Assembly: GCA_030068145.1 (NCBI GenBank)
Contig: JAPJBO010000428.1
Coordinates: forward strand, 62,001-126,000
Length of the DNA: 64,000 nucleotides
Origin: Diplonema papillatum
Taxonomy: Eukaryota; Euglenozoa; Diplonemea; Diplonemida; Diplonemidae
Reading direction: 5' to 3'
Shown here: in pieces, positions 21,801-33,430 of the stretch
Numbering within the stretch: position 1 is the stretch's first letter
How the letters are laid out: each line of letters begins with the position of its first letter
The notes under the pieces: model-generated
Told to the model about the DNA's origin: nothing
The model's database searches: none
What the model saw: only the letters and a program-made list of their open reading frames with translations
Program-made: the position numbers and the translations under genes

Positions 21801-21875
21801 CACTCGATACGCGGGTGTGCGACACCCGCAAAATGGACGGCTCAGCTTACGGCGCTAGCACACCGGCACACCGTG
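18811..21875. mobile_element. MITE with internally amplified 120-bp satellite
   Basis: Flanked by TA on each side (18809-18810 and 21876-21877). The left end CGCGGTGTACTCCAGCGCTG and the inverted right end match the small MITE at 25799-26116. Between them lie about 24 units of a 120-131-bp repeat containing CAGGTGATCACACTGGATTC, GCCGCACCCGCAAATCCAGT and CAATCCAGTGTACTGTCCGC. Units are rich in inverted repeats (ATCCAGTGTG/CACACTGGAT; ACACCCGC/GCGGGTGT). From about 19897 two unit types alternate in a 371-bp higher-order repeat. The short related MITE holds only one or two diverged units. Confidence 0.85.
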
Positions 21876-21879
21876 TAAG

Positions 21880-22250
21880 GCATCGAAGAGCGCTTCTTTT
21901 GGCAAGACCTGCATTGTTGCCAAGCGCCCAATACTTTGGGCTTCTTCGTTTTCCGATTAGTAGTGCAATGCTGGGACAGGGCGAAGCACTTGGCATTGAA
22001 CTGTCTCTCTATTGAGAACTTGCAAGAGCATCGAACCCTTCAGAATCAACACGAAAAGCCCCAATGACACACCCCCGTTTTCACGCTTCTTCCACTAGGG
22101 GGGTTTTTTTTTTTCACGCTTCTCCCCACTAGGTTTTTGTCAACCTCCACGTCCCTTGATGCGAGGAGTGCATTTACCGCAAACCTCATAAACGTATCTC
22201 CTGAACCTGACTCACCGCGGGGGCTTTTGGTGAATAGTTTTCCCTGCACA
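21880..22250. other. intergenic DNA, nothing recognised
   Basis: No gene or repeat recognised apart from a short T run at 22106-22116. Confidence 0.5.
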
Positions 22251-22259
22251 TCTATTTGT

Positions 22260-22465
22260 CTCGTCCGCCAGTCAGAACGCCCCCGGCTGCGCCACCATCG
22301 GTGCAACAATCATCTTTGACAGGGCCACGGCTCGCTCCGCGCCCACGGCGCAACGACTTGCGCCCGCCGTAGTAGTACGGGATAGTAGTGGGGCGACCGG
22401 ATACTCCTCGGAGAGATGGTCCCTGCACTCTAACTCGTCTCTCTCTCTCTCTCTCTCTCTATTTA
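22260..22465 (+). repeat. retroelement-like 3' end with CT tail, copy 2
   Basis: Shares GCGCCCACGGCGCAACGACT, ACTTGCGCCCGCCGTAG and GAGAGATGGTCCCTGCACTC with the copy at 18455, and ends in (CT)n. The upstream frame is degenerate. Confidence 0.7.
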
Positions 22466-22705
22466 TTTCTGCGACTACCTCTAACTATTAGAACGTTGGT
22501 GAGCGACTTTCGTGCAGAACACCATTCTCACCGTTTTTCTAGCGGTGCACAGTCTTGATGAGAATTGCGAAGCCTCGGCAGCTAGTCTGAAGCACATTGC
22601 TTAAGGTTTGGGGACTGAGCCTTTGTTGCCACACAACAAATAAAAGAAGCTGTGGGCTACTAGAACACTTGCTGTCTAACGACGGAAGCAAAAGAAGAGA
22701 GAAAA

Positions 22706-22977
22706 AGGCCGCTCCTGGTCCAGGAATGTGTGGGTCAACCACAGCTTGCAAAGCTTGAGTCGGAGGCAGCACAGTGCCACAACCCCGTCCGCTCTGCCCT
22801 GCGGCTGACCGTCTCGACGAGCTTGTTTTCAGCGCGAGCGCCAAGCCCCAAGGTGCGCCACGCCTTGATGCTTTAGTTTGGAAATCGATAGCCACTTGAC
22901 TCATAGGCCCGTGGCTCTGCAGTACCGCTGAACACGTGAAGCTTGGCTCACGAGTAGCAGGCTTTCCCTGGTACCTA
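22706..22977 (+). repeat. 270-bp dispersed repeat, copy 2
   Basis: Near-identical to 11916-12187 and 55165-55403. Confidence 0.85.
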
Positions 22978-24145
22978 AAAGCACCCCATCCCGCCTAACG
23001 ACGGTAAAAAAACAACAAAAGAACGGCGCCGCTCGCTTCAAGCAACTTCCATCGGTAGGGAACCTGCCGATGGGAATTCAAGCACCTTTGGGTGATTAAC
23101 ACTTGCGGTCGCTGTGACAGGAAAAAAAAAATAACGCCAAAAAAAATCTCCTCCCTCTCAAAAAGAAAGATGAACTGAATACACGTGATGCTAGCCATCA
23201 AAACGTGCACGAAATGGCAGGATTCTGTCCCAAGACTAACCCCAAAACTAAGATTTCCCATCCCCTCCTTCCCCCTTCCCCCCCCCCCCCCCCCTCCCCC
23301 AAAAAAAAGGGAATTGCTTCGGGTTGCCAGAATTTCTAGAACCCCTCCATCCCTTCCGCCCCTTGACCAATGCGTTGCGAAAAAGTGATACCAATCCAAT
23401 TGCCGGAGGTGACCGAACAGTCGGTTTTCAGGCGTTTGTTTGCTGCGCTTCCTGGCCCCTCCTTTTCTTTCAACATAGTGCGGTTGCACTGCAGGATACA
23501 TTTCCGGAACAGCGGCTGCAGCGCCTTCGGGCAGGGGATTAGCTTCTATTTCCACATTGGGACTGTCAGTCCAAATTTGGAAAACCCGGCGGGGAAAAAA
23601 GAAGAATAGTTGAGTTGCAGCTCTTGACAAAGATAGACGGTAAAAAAGAAGGTGTTTTTTTATTCTTCGCTTTTTCTCACGAACGGGGGGGGGTCGGTCC
23701 TGCTTTTTGGCTTTGTAGGTTCTCCCGACTCCCCAATTCGTGGTTAGCACAAACTCAAGAGGTCTAGTCAACTATTCCCTGCAGTATTGGCATACTTTCA
23801 AGAAAAATAAAATGGCACTACACCATCACCCAGGCCCCCGGCAGCGGTGGCCAATGTGCAATCCGAAGCACTCAGGGCCCAGCATTGTCGTGAAGATAGG
23901 TCGCGTCGTGCTGTGTTGAGCCCATTCCCGAGTGAGGACGCAAAAAGCCGTTGGCGGTCCAAATTTGGAAAACGTGCCGGAAACCAAGCTAATGCCCTGC
24001 TTCGGGAGATGAAATAGAAGAAAAAACAGAGTCACCTGGAGACTTCAGAAGCCCTCCGGACTTCCAAGCTGGGCTCTCACTCAGTGGAGCATGAAAAGCT
24101 GAACGCCTACGCCGGCTCCAAACAGGTTTACACCTGTATGTAACA
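22978..24145. other. intergenic DNA, nothing recognised
   Basis: Contains a C-run at 23276-23295 and A/T-rich runs. Open frames here look random in composition; no domain recognised. Confidence 0.5.
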
Positions 24146-24149
24146 TGCG

Positions 24150-24900
24150 AGAAGAGCAATCACCTCTTTTTGCTTGTCATTTCTCACCGTCTTTGCTCGC
24201 GCATTTGCTGCAAGCCCCACCCCGGAAATGTTGCTTTGGCTTGTTTTATACTGGCAAACCTTCTGGCCTGCATCTCAACGCCGCCGGCAGCAGCAGGCTC
24301 GAACCTGCGGGTCACATGATAGTTCCAACAGGGATTTACTGCGTGACCGTGGTTGTCCGTTGTTTTTCAAGCTTGCGAAGAAGCATCACCGCAAAAGAAT
24401 TGCTGTACTGTCGACATCTCGTGGCGTGAAGTGGTTCTACACACGGCTACCTTCGCGAATCGTTCTCCGTCTGGTGTCTTATCCACTCCGCCCTTGATGT
24501 TTGCAGAACACGTGTTGTGGTAAACATGATTGATGCTGGCATCAGTGTGTACTCCTGTCGAATCTTTACGCAATTGCTGATGCAGGACTTATTGTTTGCA
24601 CACACACGTGTTATGGTAAGCATGATTGATGCTGGCATCAGTGTGTACTCCTGTCGTATCTTTACGCAATTGCTGATGTTTGCACGTGTGTTGTGGTAAG
24701 CAAGATTGATGCTGGCCTCAGTGTGTACTCAATTGCTGATTGATGTTCCCTTGTTGTGACGATATCGTGCGACGCGCAGCCTGTTTCTTTGTGGGTTTCG
24801 AGCGCTGCGAGCCCCGGTGTCGCAAGTTGAGAGCTGAGTCTCTGCGCCCCCCTCCCCCTTCGACTTCTTCCTCGCCCCGTCTCTTTATCCAAGAGTCCTC
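24150..24900 (+). repeat. dispersed repeat family, copy 1 (second copy 60250-60880)
   Basis: Shares with 60250-60880 several ordered blocks: CATCTCAACGCCG.CGGCAGCA, CGGGCTCGAAC-type, TGATGTTCCCTTGTTGTGA, and TTTCGAGCGCTGCGAGC followed by CAAGTTGAG.GCTGAGT. This copy also holds three tandem repeats of about 80 bp (24517-24740, AAGCATGATTGATGCTGGC). Confidence 0.75.
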
Positions 24901-25069
24901 TTTCGCAATATTATGCTACCGCCGGATTTTCTTTGGATTCACAACCTTATTAACCACGGGTTGCGTGAAAACTCGCCACAAGCTTGTGATGGTCATCCTG
25001 AGGTGCTAGTGGCATTCAGATATGAATGCCATATCTCAAAAATACCTTAGAAAACGTGCCCATTTTCTT

Positions 25070-25215
25070 TGTATAAGCACCTGCTTTGCAGGAAAGGCTT
25101 GAGGAGACTGCCAGTTGCGATAGATCAAAGGAGATAAATGTGCTGTTGCCCACACGAACCACAGGTAAAGCTGGGTTTAGTGTGAGTTAGCGGGCGTAAG
25201 CGTTCAACAAATTCT
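25070..25215 (+). repeat. AAGCACC dispersed repeat
   Basis: TATAAGCACCTGCTTTGCAG, GCTTGAGGAGACTGCCAGTT, AAATGTGCTG and CACACGAACCACAGGTAAAG, as at 44108-44240 and 62035-62160. Confidence 0.8.
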
Positions 25216-25798
25216 GGGAGATACAGAAGCCTCGCTGGAGTCCTCCAGTGGCCAATCCGAGCTCAAAAGACTCGCCTTGGTGTTAAGGGCCGAGGAAGAA
25301 TCTCACTTGCCCTGTACATCTTAACAAAAGACATGATAGATGAAGGCGGAATGTTAAGTAACCAATGGGGTTCCTCTTTTTCGTACACCATTCAAGCATC
25401 CTTTGTGTTGAGCGTCGCAACGAGGACGTCAGCCTTCTCGGTCTTGTCTAGCACCCTAAAACGCCACCTGCTGGACCATCGTGGTTCGATGCGTGATACA
25501 CATCACGCATCTGATACGGCATAAAGCACGGTTTCCCAGCGGGGTCTGTGGTTCGTAGGGGACAACAGTCCGCCTGGGTGTGTACAACTCATCTTGGGGT
25601 GCTTGATCGCTGGTGAGAGCTTCACTTTCTCATACACAGGGGAACTACGTTAGCTAAAAAAGATTTACTCACTCACAGAAACTTCGTATCGGAACAGTAG
25701 GGGCCAAGGACCCCTGCGCGGCAACGCCTTTCTCGCGTTAAATTGAAAATGGGCACATTTTCTGAGGTATTCTTGAGACGTACTCATATCTACACCTA

Positions 25799-26116
25799 CA
25801 CGGTGTACTCCAGCACCGGGCGGGTGGAGGAGTTAACTGCGCGGTCAAAGTGTCTTTGCGGGTGTAGGTAGGGCGCAAATCCAGTGTGGCACCCGTCCAA
25901 TCCTAAGTGACAACACCCGCAAAAGCAGGCGATCACCGGTGTCGCACCGGAATCTAATATCCGGTGTGGCACCCGTGAATGTTTAGTGACAATCCAGTGG
26001 ACACCCGCAAACAACAGGCGATTCTCACACTGGATTTGCGGGTGTCACACCCGATGTCACACTTGATTTGCGGGTGCGCAGTAAAACACCCCCACCCGGC
26101 GCTGGAGCACACCGTG
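25799..26116. mobile_element. 318-bp MITE with CACGGTG termini and TA duplication
   Basis: Left CACGGTGTACTCCAGCACCG, right the inverted CACGGTGTGCTCCAGCGCCG, flanked by TA (25797-25798 and 26117-26118). The interior contains diverged versions of the 18.8-21.9 kb satellite unit, so it is a short relative of that element. Confidence 0.85.
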
Positions 26117-26224
26117 TACGTAGCATGTGGGGCAACACAGGACACAGAGAATGCGCTACTCCTGGCGCTGCCGCGGGCCCTGCCGTCTGTCCGGCCGCTG
26201 CTGGTGAGCCCCCCCCTAGCCCTG

Positions 26225-26310
26225 GGCTGGCTGCATACGTGCATACGTATGCGTATGCAGATTTGAAAATATGCTTACGCATACGGCTGCATACGTATGC
26301 ATATGTAGGG
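26225..26310. repeat. GCATACGTATGC-rich low-complexity patch 1
   Basis: Repeated GCATACGTATGC-type palindromic words. A similar patch lies at 26870-26985. Confidence 0.7.
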
Positions 26311-26359
26311 CTGTGTGAGGCCAGCCCGGCCTTCTGGCTGCTGCATGCCTATGAGTAAA

Positions 26360-26485
26360 CACGGTGGAGTCCAGAGCCCCAGAAACTGGAGTTAAAACTG
26401 GAGTTGAAAAAGCGGGTGTCACACGCTTTTTAGGTGTGACTCGCGCCCTCTTTGACTGCAGTTTCTGAGGCTGGACCTCACCGTG
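26360..26485. mobile_element. 126-bp MITE with CACGGTG termini
   Basis: Left CACGGTGGAGTCCAGAGCCC, right inverted (CTGAGGCTGGACCTCACCGTG). The inner TIR GAAACTGGAGTT pairs with the right-hand GACTGCAGTTTC. TA follows the right end but not clearly the left. It has the same ends as the element at 6284. Confidence 0.75.
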
Positions 26486-26631
26486 TAACACTGCAATGTA
26501 CTGGCAAGTGGTAGACTACGAGGTAGAAAGCAGGTCGATGAGGATGCGTGCTGCCTCGCTTTTTCCCCGACGACGTCGAACGCCAGCTCGAAGCACTGCA
26601 CGAGCATGCTTCAGGGCGCACGACAGCCTAC

Positions 26632-26689
26632 AACGGGCTGGCGGAAAAGGCCCGCACCACGTGGGCGGGCCTTTCCGCCAGCCCGTTGC
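26632..26689. other. 25-bp-stem near-perfect hairpin
   Basis: CAACGGGCTGGCGGAAA...GCCCGC pairs with the downstream GCGGGC...TTTCCGCCAGCCCGTTG with one bulged A and a short loop. It is far longer than chance hairpins in the window. Function unknown; it could be a fold-back scar of transposition. Confidence 0.85.
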
Positions 26690-26869
26690 TCAGCAGATCC
26701 TGAGACAACCAGCTTCGGTTGCCTCGTCGGAGCGAGCACACTTGCCCGTGTACCCCGGGTTGCGGCGGATATAGGTTCCGTCGACACTCACGAAACTTTG
26801 CTTTTAAGTATCCTTTTCGACTCCCCCTTCGTCCTGGACGAAGGAGGTGCATTTCTAGAGAAGTCACAG

Positions 26870-26985
26870 CCATATGCATAGCCGTATGCATACGTATGCA
26901 TACGTGTGCACAGCCGTATGCAGCGCCGTATGCGTATGCAGGTTTGGGTACATACGCGTATGCAGCCGTATGCAGCCACCATAGC
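26870..26985. repeat. GCATACGTATGC-rich low-complexity patch 2
   Basis: Same words as 26225-26310. Confidence 0.7.
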
Positions 26986-27549
26986 CCTAGCCTAGGCTAG
27001 GGGGCACCGCTGGACTTCCCCCCCTGACCCCCGAAGGCCGGTGCAGGCAGTCGCTCTGCCTAACAAAAGGGTGGTAGAGCCGAACCCCTCCGCCCCCCTG
27101 GCTGTGGCCGCTCCCACAGTCTCGCCGGCCTCTGTAGCCCACAGGCCACCGACGAGGGTGGCGAAACGGAGGCACGAGGGGCATAACGACTTTGCGCTTT
27201 ATATCTGGCCTGAATGGAATCAGGTATCCCCCACGGCATTCGGTATACTTTGCAAAACATCGCGCTGGATAGGCGGTTCCCGCATTTTGCAACAATCGCG
27301 CAGTGGGCAGATTTTCTTGTGATTCAAACCAAAAGTTGACAACGTAAGCTACGATAGCTTTCAAAACGTGGCAGTGTTCGTTCTCCGTCTTCAAAAAAAG
27401 AAAAATAAAAAGGAGGAGAGAAAAACGCGAACCAGCTGCCTCTCCAAACACCTGACCAGGGGCCGCGTCTACCACTCTTCTTTTTCTTTGCCCACTCCTG
27501 CCCCCCCCCAACGGTGAAAATAATAACGGGCTCATGAAGTCGCCTTTCA

Positions 27550-27901
27550 CTCCCTTTTTTTTCACGTAGGCGCCAGCCTGGAAGGAAATGCTCGACGATG
27601 CTGCCAGACAAAAGAGCCGAAGGGATCCCAAGCGCTGTTACTACCGAACCACGTGTTGACCGGAACTCGGTGTCGGTCGCAAGAACTCCGGAGATGACAA
27701 GGCATAGGAAATGAGAGCGCGCTCTAAAATAAGTCGATTAGTCGGCAATCGGCAACAAAGGCATGCACACGTACTGCCCTGTGTTCAATAGTGTACGACG
27801 TGAGGTCATCCAGGTCTATCCCATCATGACAAGACGCACAAACACAACGGTCAAAGTCCTGGTGAGAAAACAAGCGGCATTGGTGTAAGCGAAGAACAAA
27901 G
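27550..27901 (+). repeat. left half of the repeat split by the LINE
   Basis: Contains GTAGGCGCCAGCCTGGAAGG (the AAGCRCC family) and, at 27790-27901, the sequence matching 18570-18685 (GACGTGAGGTCAT, ACACAACGGTCAAAGTCCTG). The match stops at about 27901. Confidence 0.75.
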
Positions 27902-30900
27902 GGGGATGAAGTGGAGCAGGGAGGCTGCGGTGGAGTGGGTGCAGCAGGGGGGCTCCACGTCCCGTCACCTTGCTGCCAGCACGTATCAGGCCTGGGTTCT
28001 GTCGGATCAATGTGAGACGCACACGCGACAGTGGTCCGTCCGGGTGTGTTCCTTGTAGCTTGGTGGGGGGGGGTTCAAGGCCCCGCGCAGCGGAATCTTT
28101 TTTTTGGGGGTGTTTTTTGTCCCCCCCGTGTTTAAGATCGTCCTCCCCCTGTATGTGTAAATTTGTTGCATTAGTGTGATTGTCAGGCCTCCGACTACCC
28201 TGAGCAACGCACTATGCACACTCCGTGTCTACGTCACAGCAGATGGAACGCGTCTGTTACGTCGCCGCGGAGGCGGCCTACGAGTGGGTGTCATTGTGGC
28301 CTCCCGGCCGGAGCCATCGTTGGATGACCCTTCGCTCGTTTCTTCGCGTTTGCGTCGGTTCGCGCGTCGGATGGACGCAGCCGGGGGCTGCGCATTGGGC
28401 GGCGTTCGTCGGGCGGGGGTGTTGGCCCGGAGTTGCGGCGTTGGCAGTTGAGTGCGTCGGCGCCGCCGCGCTGGGGGGGTGCGTGGGACGGAAGGGTCCT
28501 CCGCAGCACGCCGCCGCAGCGGCGCAGCGCGATCGATCGTTGGTGAGTCTCCCTGGCCGGAGCCGGAGGATTCCTCGCTCGTCTCCCCGCGTTTGCGTCG
28601 GAGCCCGCGTCGGGGCGCTGCCGGTGCCGGTTGAGGTCCCGCCGGAGGTGCAGGTGCCTCGTTCTCGTCGTCGGCGTCGTCCGGCCGGTCTCCCGCCCGG
28701 TGGTGGCCACTCCGGCAGCACACGGAGGCATTGGCGCAGCCGCCGCAACGCGTCAGGTGGTGCGCTCCGCAGCATTGCGTGAGGACACCGTCACCGGGCT
28801 CGTGGTGGTCCCGGCAACACTGCTCCGGCGTGCGCTGTGAGCTCGAGGCGCACAACGGACACTTCTTCTTCGCGCACTTGTCGCAGACCTGAAAACGCCC
28901 TCGCGTCATGGCCTGCGACGCGGGCACCAGCACTGGGTGCGCAGAGCGTGTCAGCACCGGCCTCCGCACCTCCCACTGCTGAGCGCGCTCAGCGCGTAGA
29001 GCCGAGTCGTACTGCGGGAACACGTCCCTACCCCACACTTGGCTTGTCAGCCCACCGACGGGCAGGGCACGCGTGGCACAGGCCTCCAGGACAGCCGCCG
29101 TTTCCGCGCCCGCCGCGAAGACGGGACGTACTTGCAGCCCGCCAATCACCCGCGGCACACCGAGCGTGTGGAGGCTCTTCACCCTCTCCAGTCTCGCCGT
29201 CGGCAGCGGCGAGGGCAGCTTCAGAGTCTCGCATAGGCGGCACAGCACTGCGAGCATCGCTCCTAGCCGCTGACCCCGTTCGGCCACCGATACGGGGCCA
29301 GCGGGGCGCTGAACCTTCGGCCTCTTGGGGCAGTGCTTGACATCCATCCCTGTGAACAGCTCGAAGTCCAGAGCGAGCTCGATATTGGAGACCCCTTCAA
29401 AGGTGGTCCACCGCAGCGCCGCCAACCAGCCCTTCAGAGCGCGCATCATCGGGGCGCCAAAGTTCCATTTCCGCGGCGCATCCGGTAGGTCGTTGTACCG
29501 AAATCTGTGGGCGGTCGCCTGTGTGGAGGCGGCGAGCACCCAGGCGTGGGTCACCGGCGCGGACTTCCAGCGCGCAAGGCTCGCCCCAGTCCTGGCTGCA
29601 AGGATCGTTCCCATCATGCGATGCAGGGCCGTGGCATCAATATCCAGTCCCACGGTGATGACACCGTGCACCCGGGTGCAGGAGGGCCAGCGCGAGCGGT
29701 CAGCCCGTACGAGGGCCGCGAAGCAGTCCATACTCCGGATGTTGTCGTACGCGGGGCATGCCCACCACAGGTGCTCCGCGGTGTCGGGGACCCGCAGCTC
29801 GCAGTCGGGGCAGTCACGGCCACGGGCCCGGGGAGCGCTTTCGCTGCTCGAGGTCACCTCGTCGAAAGCATCAGCTGATGCGGTCCGATCGTCTTCGCCG
29901 CCGGAGGAGGGCCCGGAGGACCCTTCAGCAGAGGAGGAGGAGGCGGCGGGGGACGCGGCCGAACCGTCACCGCCGTCGCCGGAGTCGCCCCGGCGGTCTC
30001 CGTTGCCGGCGCCGCGCCCCCAGCGCGTTGCGTAGTAGACGCCGCCGGCCAGGATGGTCGTGAGGGCCTTCCGCAGCGCAGCACTCGCCGTCGCTCGGCG
30101 GCGTTCCTCGTTGGTGCGAACGTAGTCTACACCGTGCTGCACCCCGTCAAAGGACGGGCGCTCCGCAGCAAGCTGCGTCCAGGCGGACTGTCGCAGCTGC
30201 CCCCGCAACACATGGTGCCGCTCGGCCCGTCGCATGTCCAGCAGGACCCGCCCTTGCACTTTCATGGTGCCGAGGTCAAACCCGTCGTATTCGGCCCCGA
30301 CCGGGGGGAGCCCGTCGGTGATCGCGATACCGACGGGACCCAAACCCCGTCCGAGCATCCCGCCCCGTTCGCCATACAGCCGGCAGATGCGCTTCATGCG
30401 TTCGCGCACGCCCGGCAACCGCTCGCACGAGTCCAGCAGTGAGCATAGCACCCAGTAAGGGCGCGCCAGCACGGGGTCGACCCGGTGGCCCTTCGCCAGG
30501 ACGGTCAGCACCGCAGAAACGCTCCGGGAGGTGCCCCTGTTTACCGGCCCAAAGACCCCTCGCGCAATCCTCGTGCGGAGACTCTTCAGGCCCGCTTTCG
30601 TGAAGGGTGTGTACTGACACCCAGACAGTGCGCTGCCCAGCGTGCTGGAGCTCGCGATCTCGCACCGCTCGTCGAAGGGGAGTGGCGACAGACCTAACGC
30701 GTCCATCAGCCCACTCTGGGCCTCCAGCCGTGCGTCGTTGGTGCGGTCGCACCTCTTGGTCGAGGTGTTCAACCTGCCACTCAGCACCTTCGTGGACGAC
30801 ACGGTGGGGAAGACCTCCTTGCCGTCGCCCTCGCCAATGTGCAGCGTGGACCGGTAGGGGCGCTGCATGCGTTGCTGCGTCTTGCCTTCGAGGATCCCGA

Positions 30901-33430
30901 GCGCTACCGTCTTCTTCACGTTCAGGCGCATGCCCGTAACGTCGCAGAACCGGCTCACAACGTCGACCGCCTTCTGCACAGCGGGCTCGTTGGACGCGTG
31001 CAGTGTGGCGTCGTCGGCGTACGACTCCGACGCCACCGGCACCGCCCTCAGCATCACTGACAACAGCGCGTTGATCAGGATGACCGAGATCGGGCATCCC
31101 TGCAGGATGCCGTTGGTGACCTCAAAGTAGGCCCCAACGCCTAGCGGCAGCTTGAACCGCCGCTTCAGCCCGCGGTACATCGCCTGCAACGGCTTGTGGA
31201 TGCGGGCGTCCAGCCCCATCTCCTCCGCAAGTCGCAGAACAATCCCTTGCGGCACCCTGTCGAAGCACTTGGCAAAGTCCAAGGCCAGGACGACGAGCGA
31301 CTTCGTCTCGTCGAGCAGCGTCTCCTCGACGAGCGTCGCCATCTCCATGAGGGCGTCGTCGCAGCGGTGTCCCGTCCGGAAGCCATGCTGGGTGGGGAGC
31401 GCCCACTCCTCCTGCCACGCCATGATGTCACGCAGCCTGCGGCACGCCCAAAGGCGGTACACGCAGCTGGTGACCGTGATGGGCCGCATGTTGGTGGGCG
31501 ATGGATCCTCGCTCTTTGGAATGAGCGACACCAACGCCGTCAGCAGCCCTTCTGGCCACCGCCCCTCCTTTTCAACCAGGTTGAAGAAGCTGGCGAAGGC
31601 GTCCATCAGTGGGACGGGCAGGGCTTTCAGCTCGTCCATGCGCCACCCGTCCACACCGCACGCCGAGGACTTCTTCTTCCTCTCTCGAAGGATGGTTCGC
31701 AGCTCCTCACCAGTGATGTCGGTGACTTGCATCGGCCGGTGTTGGACGTGCTCCCCAAAGGCCTTGGCGAAGTCGTCGTAGCTGGGCTCGGGGGTCTCCG
31801 GCGAGTACAGCCTCAGGATGGGGCCCCAAGCTTGCTGGAGGACATCATCCATCTCGTCGAGGTTCGCCGTAAGGCGGCCGCCATCAGCTCTGAGAGTGTC
31901 CGCCGAGGGCTTGGTGTCACCCCTCAGCATGGAAACCAGCGATCTGCGGTCCGTGGCGTACCTCTCTCGGAGCCCCTGGCGGGCTTGCCGTTCGCGGCTC
32001 TGCCTGGCCGCCGCATTGTGCTGGGCGCTCCGGGCTCTGACTCGATGCAGCATAGCCCGGGCGGCCTCGGCAGGCGGAGGTTCAGCCGGCGGCGGAGGTT
32101 CCCCTTCACACGTCAGCACCGGGATGCACCGCGCCCAACAAGCGCGCAGATCCTGCGGCACGACGAACGGCCCGGACACCTCCAGGCGGCTTCGTGCGTG
32201 CACGTAGTGCATCAGCCGTGTGATGGCCTTGCCGTATTTCAGCTCGGCCTCGCACGTAACGCCCTTCCCCGGGCAGCTCCGGGCAACCGCCCGGACCCGC
32301 CTCGGCTCCCTCGCGAGGCCACGGCCTACATACGGGCGTGCCTTTGCCGCCGGCACATCGCACCTGTCGAGGAGATGCTGCTCGCATGCCGCCGAAAGCT
32401 CACCCCAAGCCAGCTCTACGTCCCCGTCTGCCAGTGCCCCCTCGAACGCCTCCAGCGAAGGCACAGGGGCGTCGGGCTTGCTCACCGGAGGGAGCGCACG
32501 TGGCACGGAGTAACGCAGCGTCATTTGGTTGAACGCCGGTAGCGACAGCTGCACGCAGACGCAGCGGTGGCTACCGACGCTACCAACATTGAAGGTGCTG
32601 CACCCGGCAAATGCAAGGGCCGCAGACCTGTTCATCAGCGCATAGTCGATGCGCGTCTCCGCCTTCGACGTCGTATAAGTCGGAGGAGGCCGCACCGCGC
32701 CGTCGTGCTGCGCCTGCAGTTGCGCGGCATCGACCCAGCCATTGCCGAGCGCGCTCCGCAGCGCCGGAGACCTGTCCGTGTCCGTGTTCAGGTCCCCGAG
32801 GACGACAGCCGGGGCCCCTCCCACCATTGCCTGCGCGTCGAAGAGGACCGCCTGGAGCAGGCGTTCCCTGGCTGCCATCGTATTCGGGCCGCAGGGGGCG
32901 TACACCACGAAGCAGTGTAGGAAAGTCTTTCCTGCTCCTAGCGCCACCATCATGTGCAGGACCCGTTCGGATGATCCCGCGATGGCGCCGTTGTGCACCG
33001 CATGTACGACCCCCGGCCGCCGGTTGATGGCGCCAATACCTCCGCCCATCGTTCCGAAGTTGGGGTTACCACCCCTGGGAGGTCGCGGGGGCCCCCACAG
33101 CGATCCCCATCTTCCAGAGTCGGCGGGGCATGGTTCCGCCAGGTACCTCGACATCTCGCCCTGCTGCTTCTTCGACATCGCCGTCTCCAGGATGCCGATG
33201 ACGTCCGCAGGGATGAGGCTACGCACCTCATCAACGTGGTTTGGGAAGGCGGTGGTGTTGATCACCGCAAGAGAGATCGTCGGAGCGGGCCCCGGGTTGG
33301 GGTGCACATCCCCGCACCTTCTCAGACGGAGCCTGGCGGTACCGCTCGCGGTACGGGCACTGTGGCGCCCCCCCCCTGTATAAGATCGGTTTTTTTGGGG
33401 GGCGATCTTAAACACGGGGGGGGGGTAGGT
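27902..33430 (-). mobile_element. full-length-looking non-LTR retrotransposon (LINE)
   Basis: About 5.5 kb, minus strand. Boundaries are taken from the interruption of a dispersed repeat whose uninterrupted copy is at 18570-18770. The 5' region (33360-33430) and the 3' region (28118-28155) both carry C-rich blocks with GTGTTTAAGATCG. The single ORF is uninterrupted, so the insertion is young. I could not find a convincing target-site duplication. Confidence 0.85.

Noticed and set aside
18811..21875. CRISPR-like array of regular repeats
   Set aside because: Units are 120-131 bp with no spacer/repeat distinction, in a eukaryotic MITE context.
22995..23771. 258-codon minus-strand frame
   Set aside because: Low-complexity Phe, Lys and Gly runs from homopolymers; no recognisable domain.
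24285..24320. tRNA-like T-arm (minus strand GGTTCGAGCC)
   Set aside because: No acceptor, D or anticodon stem could be built around it; the related repeat at 60400 has lost the motif.
28225..30035. Long plus-strand open frames opposite the LINE (for example 28225-28782, 29325-30035)
   Set aside because: GC-rich shadows of the minus-strand polyprotein; no independent domain.
31196..32542. 448-codon plus-strand frame
   Set aside because: Antisense shadow of the reverse-transcriptase region.
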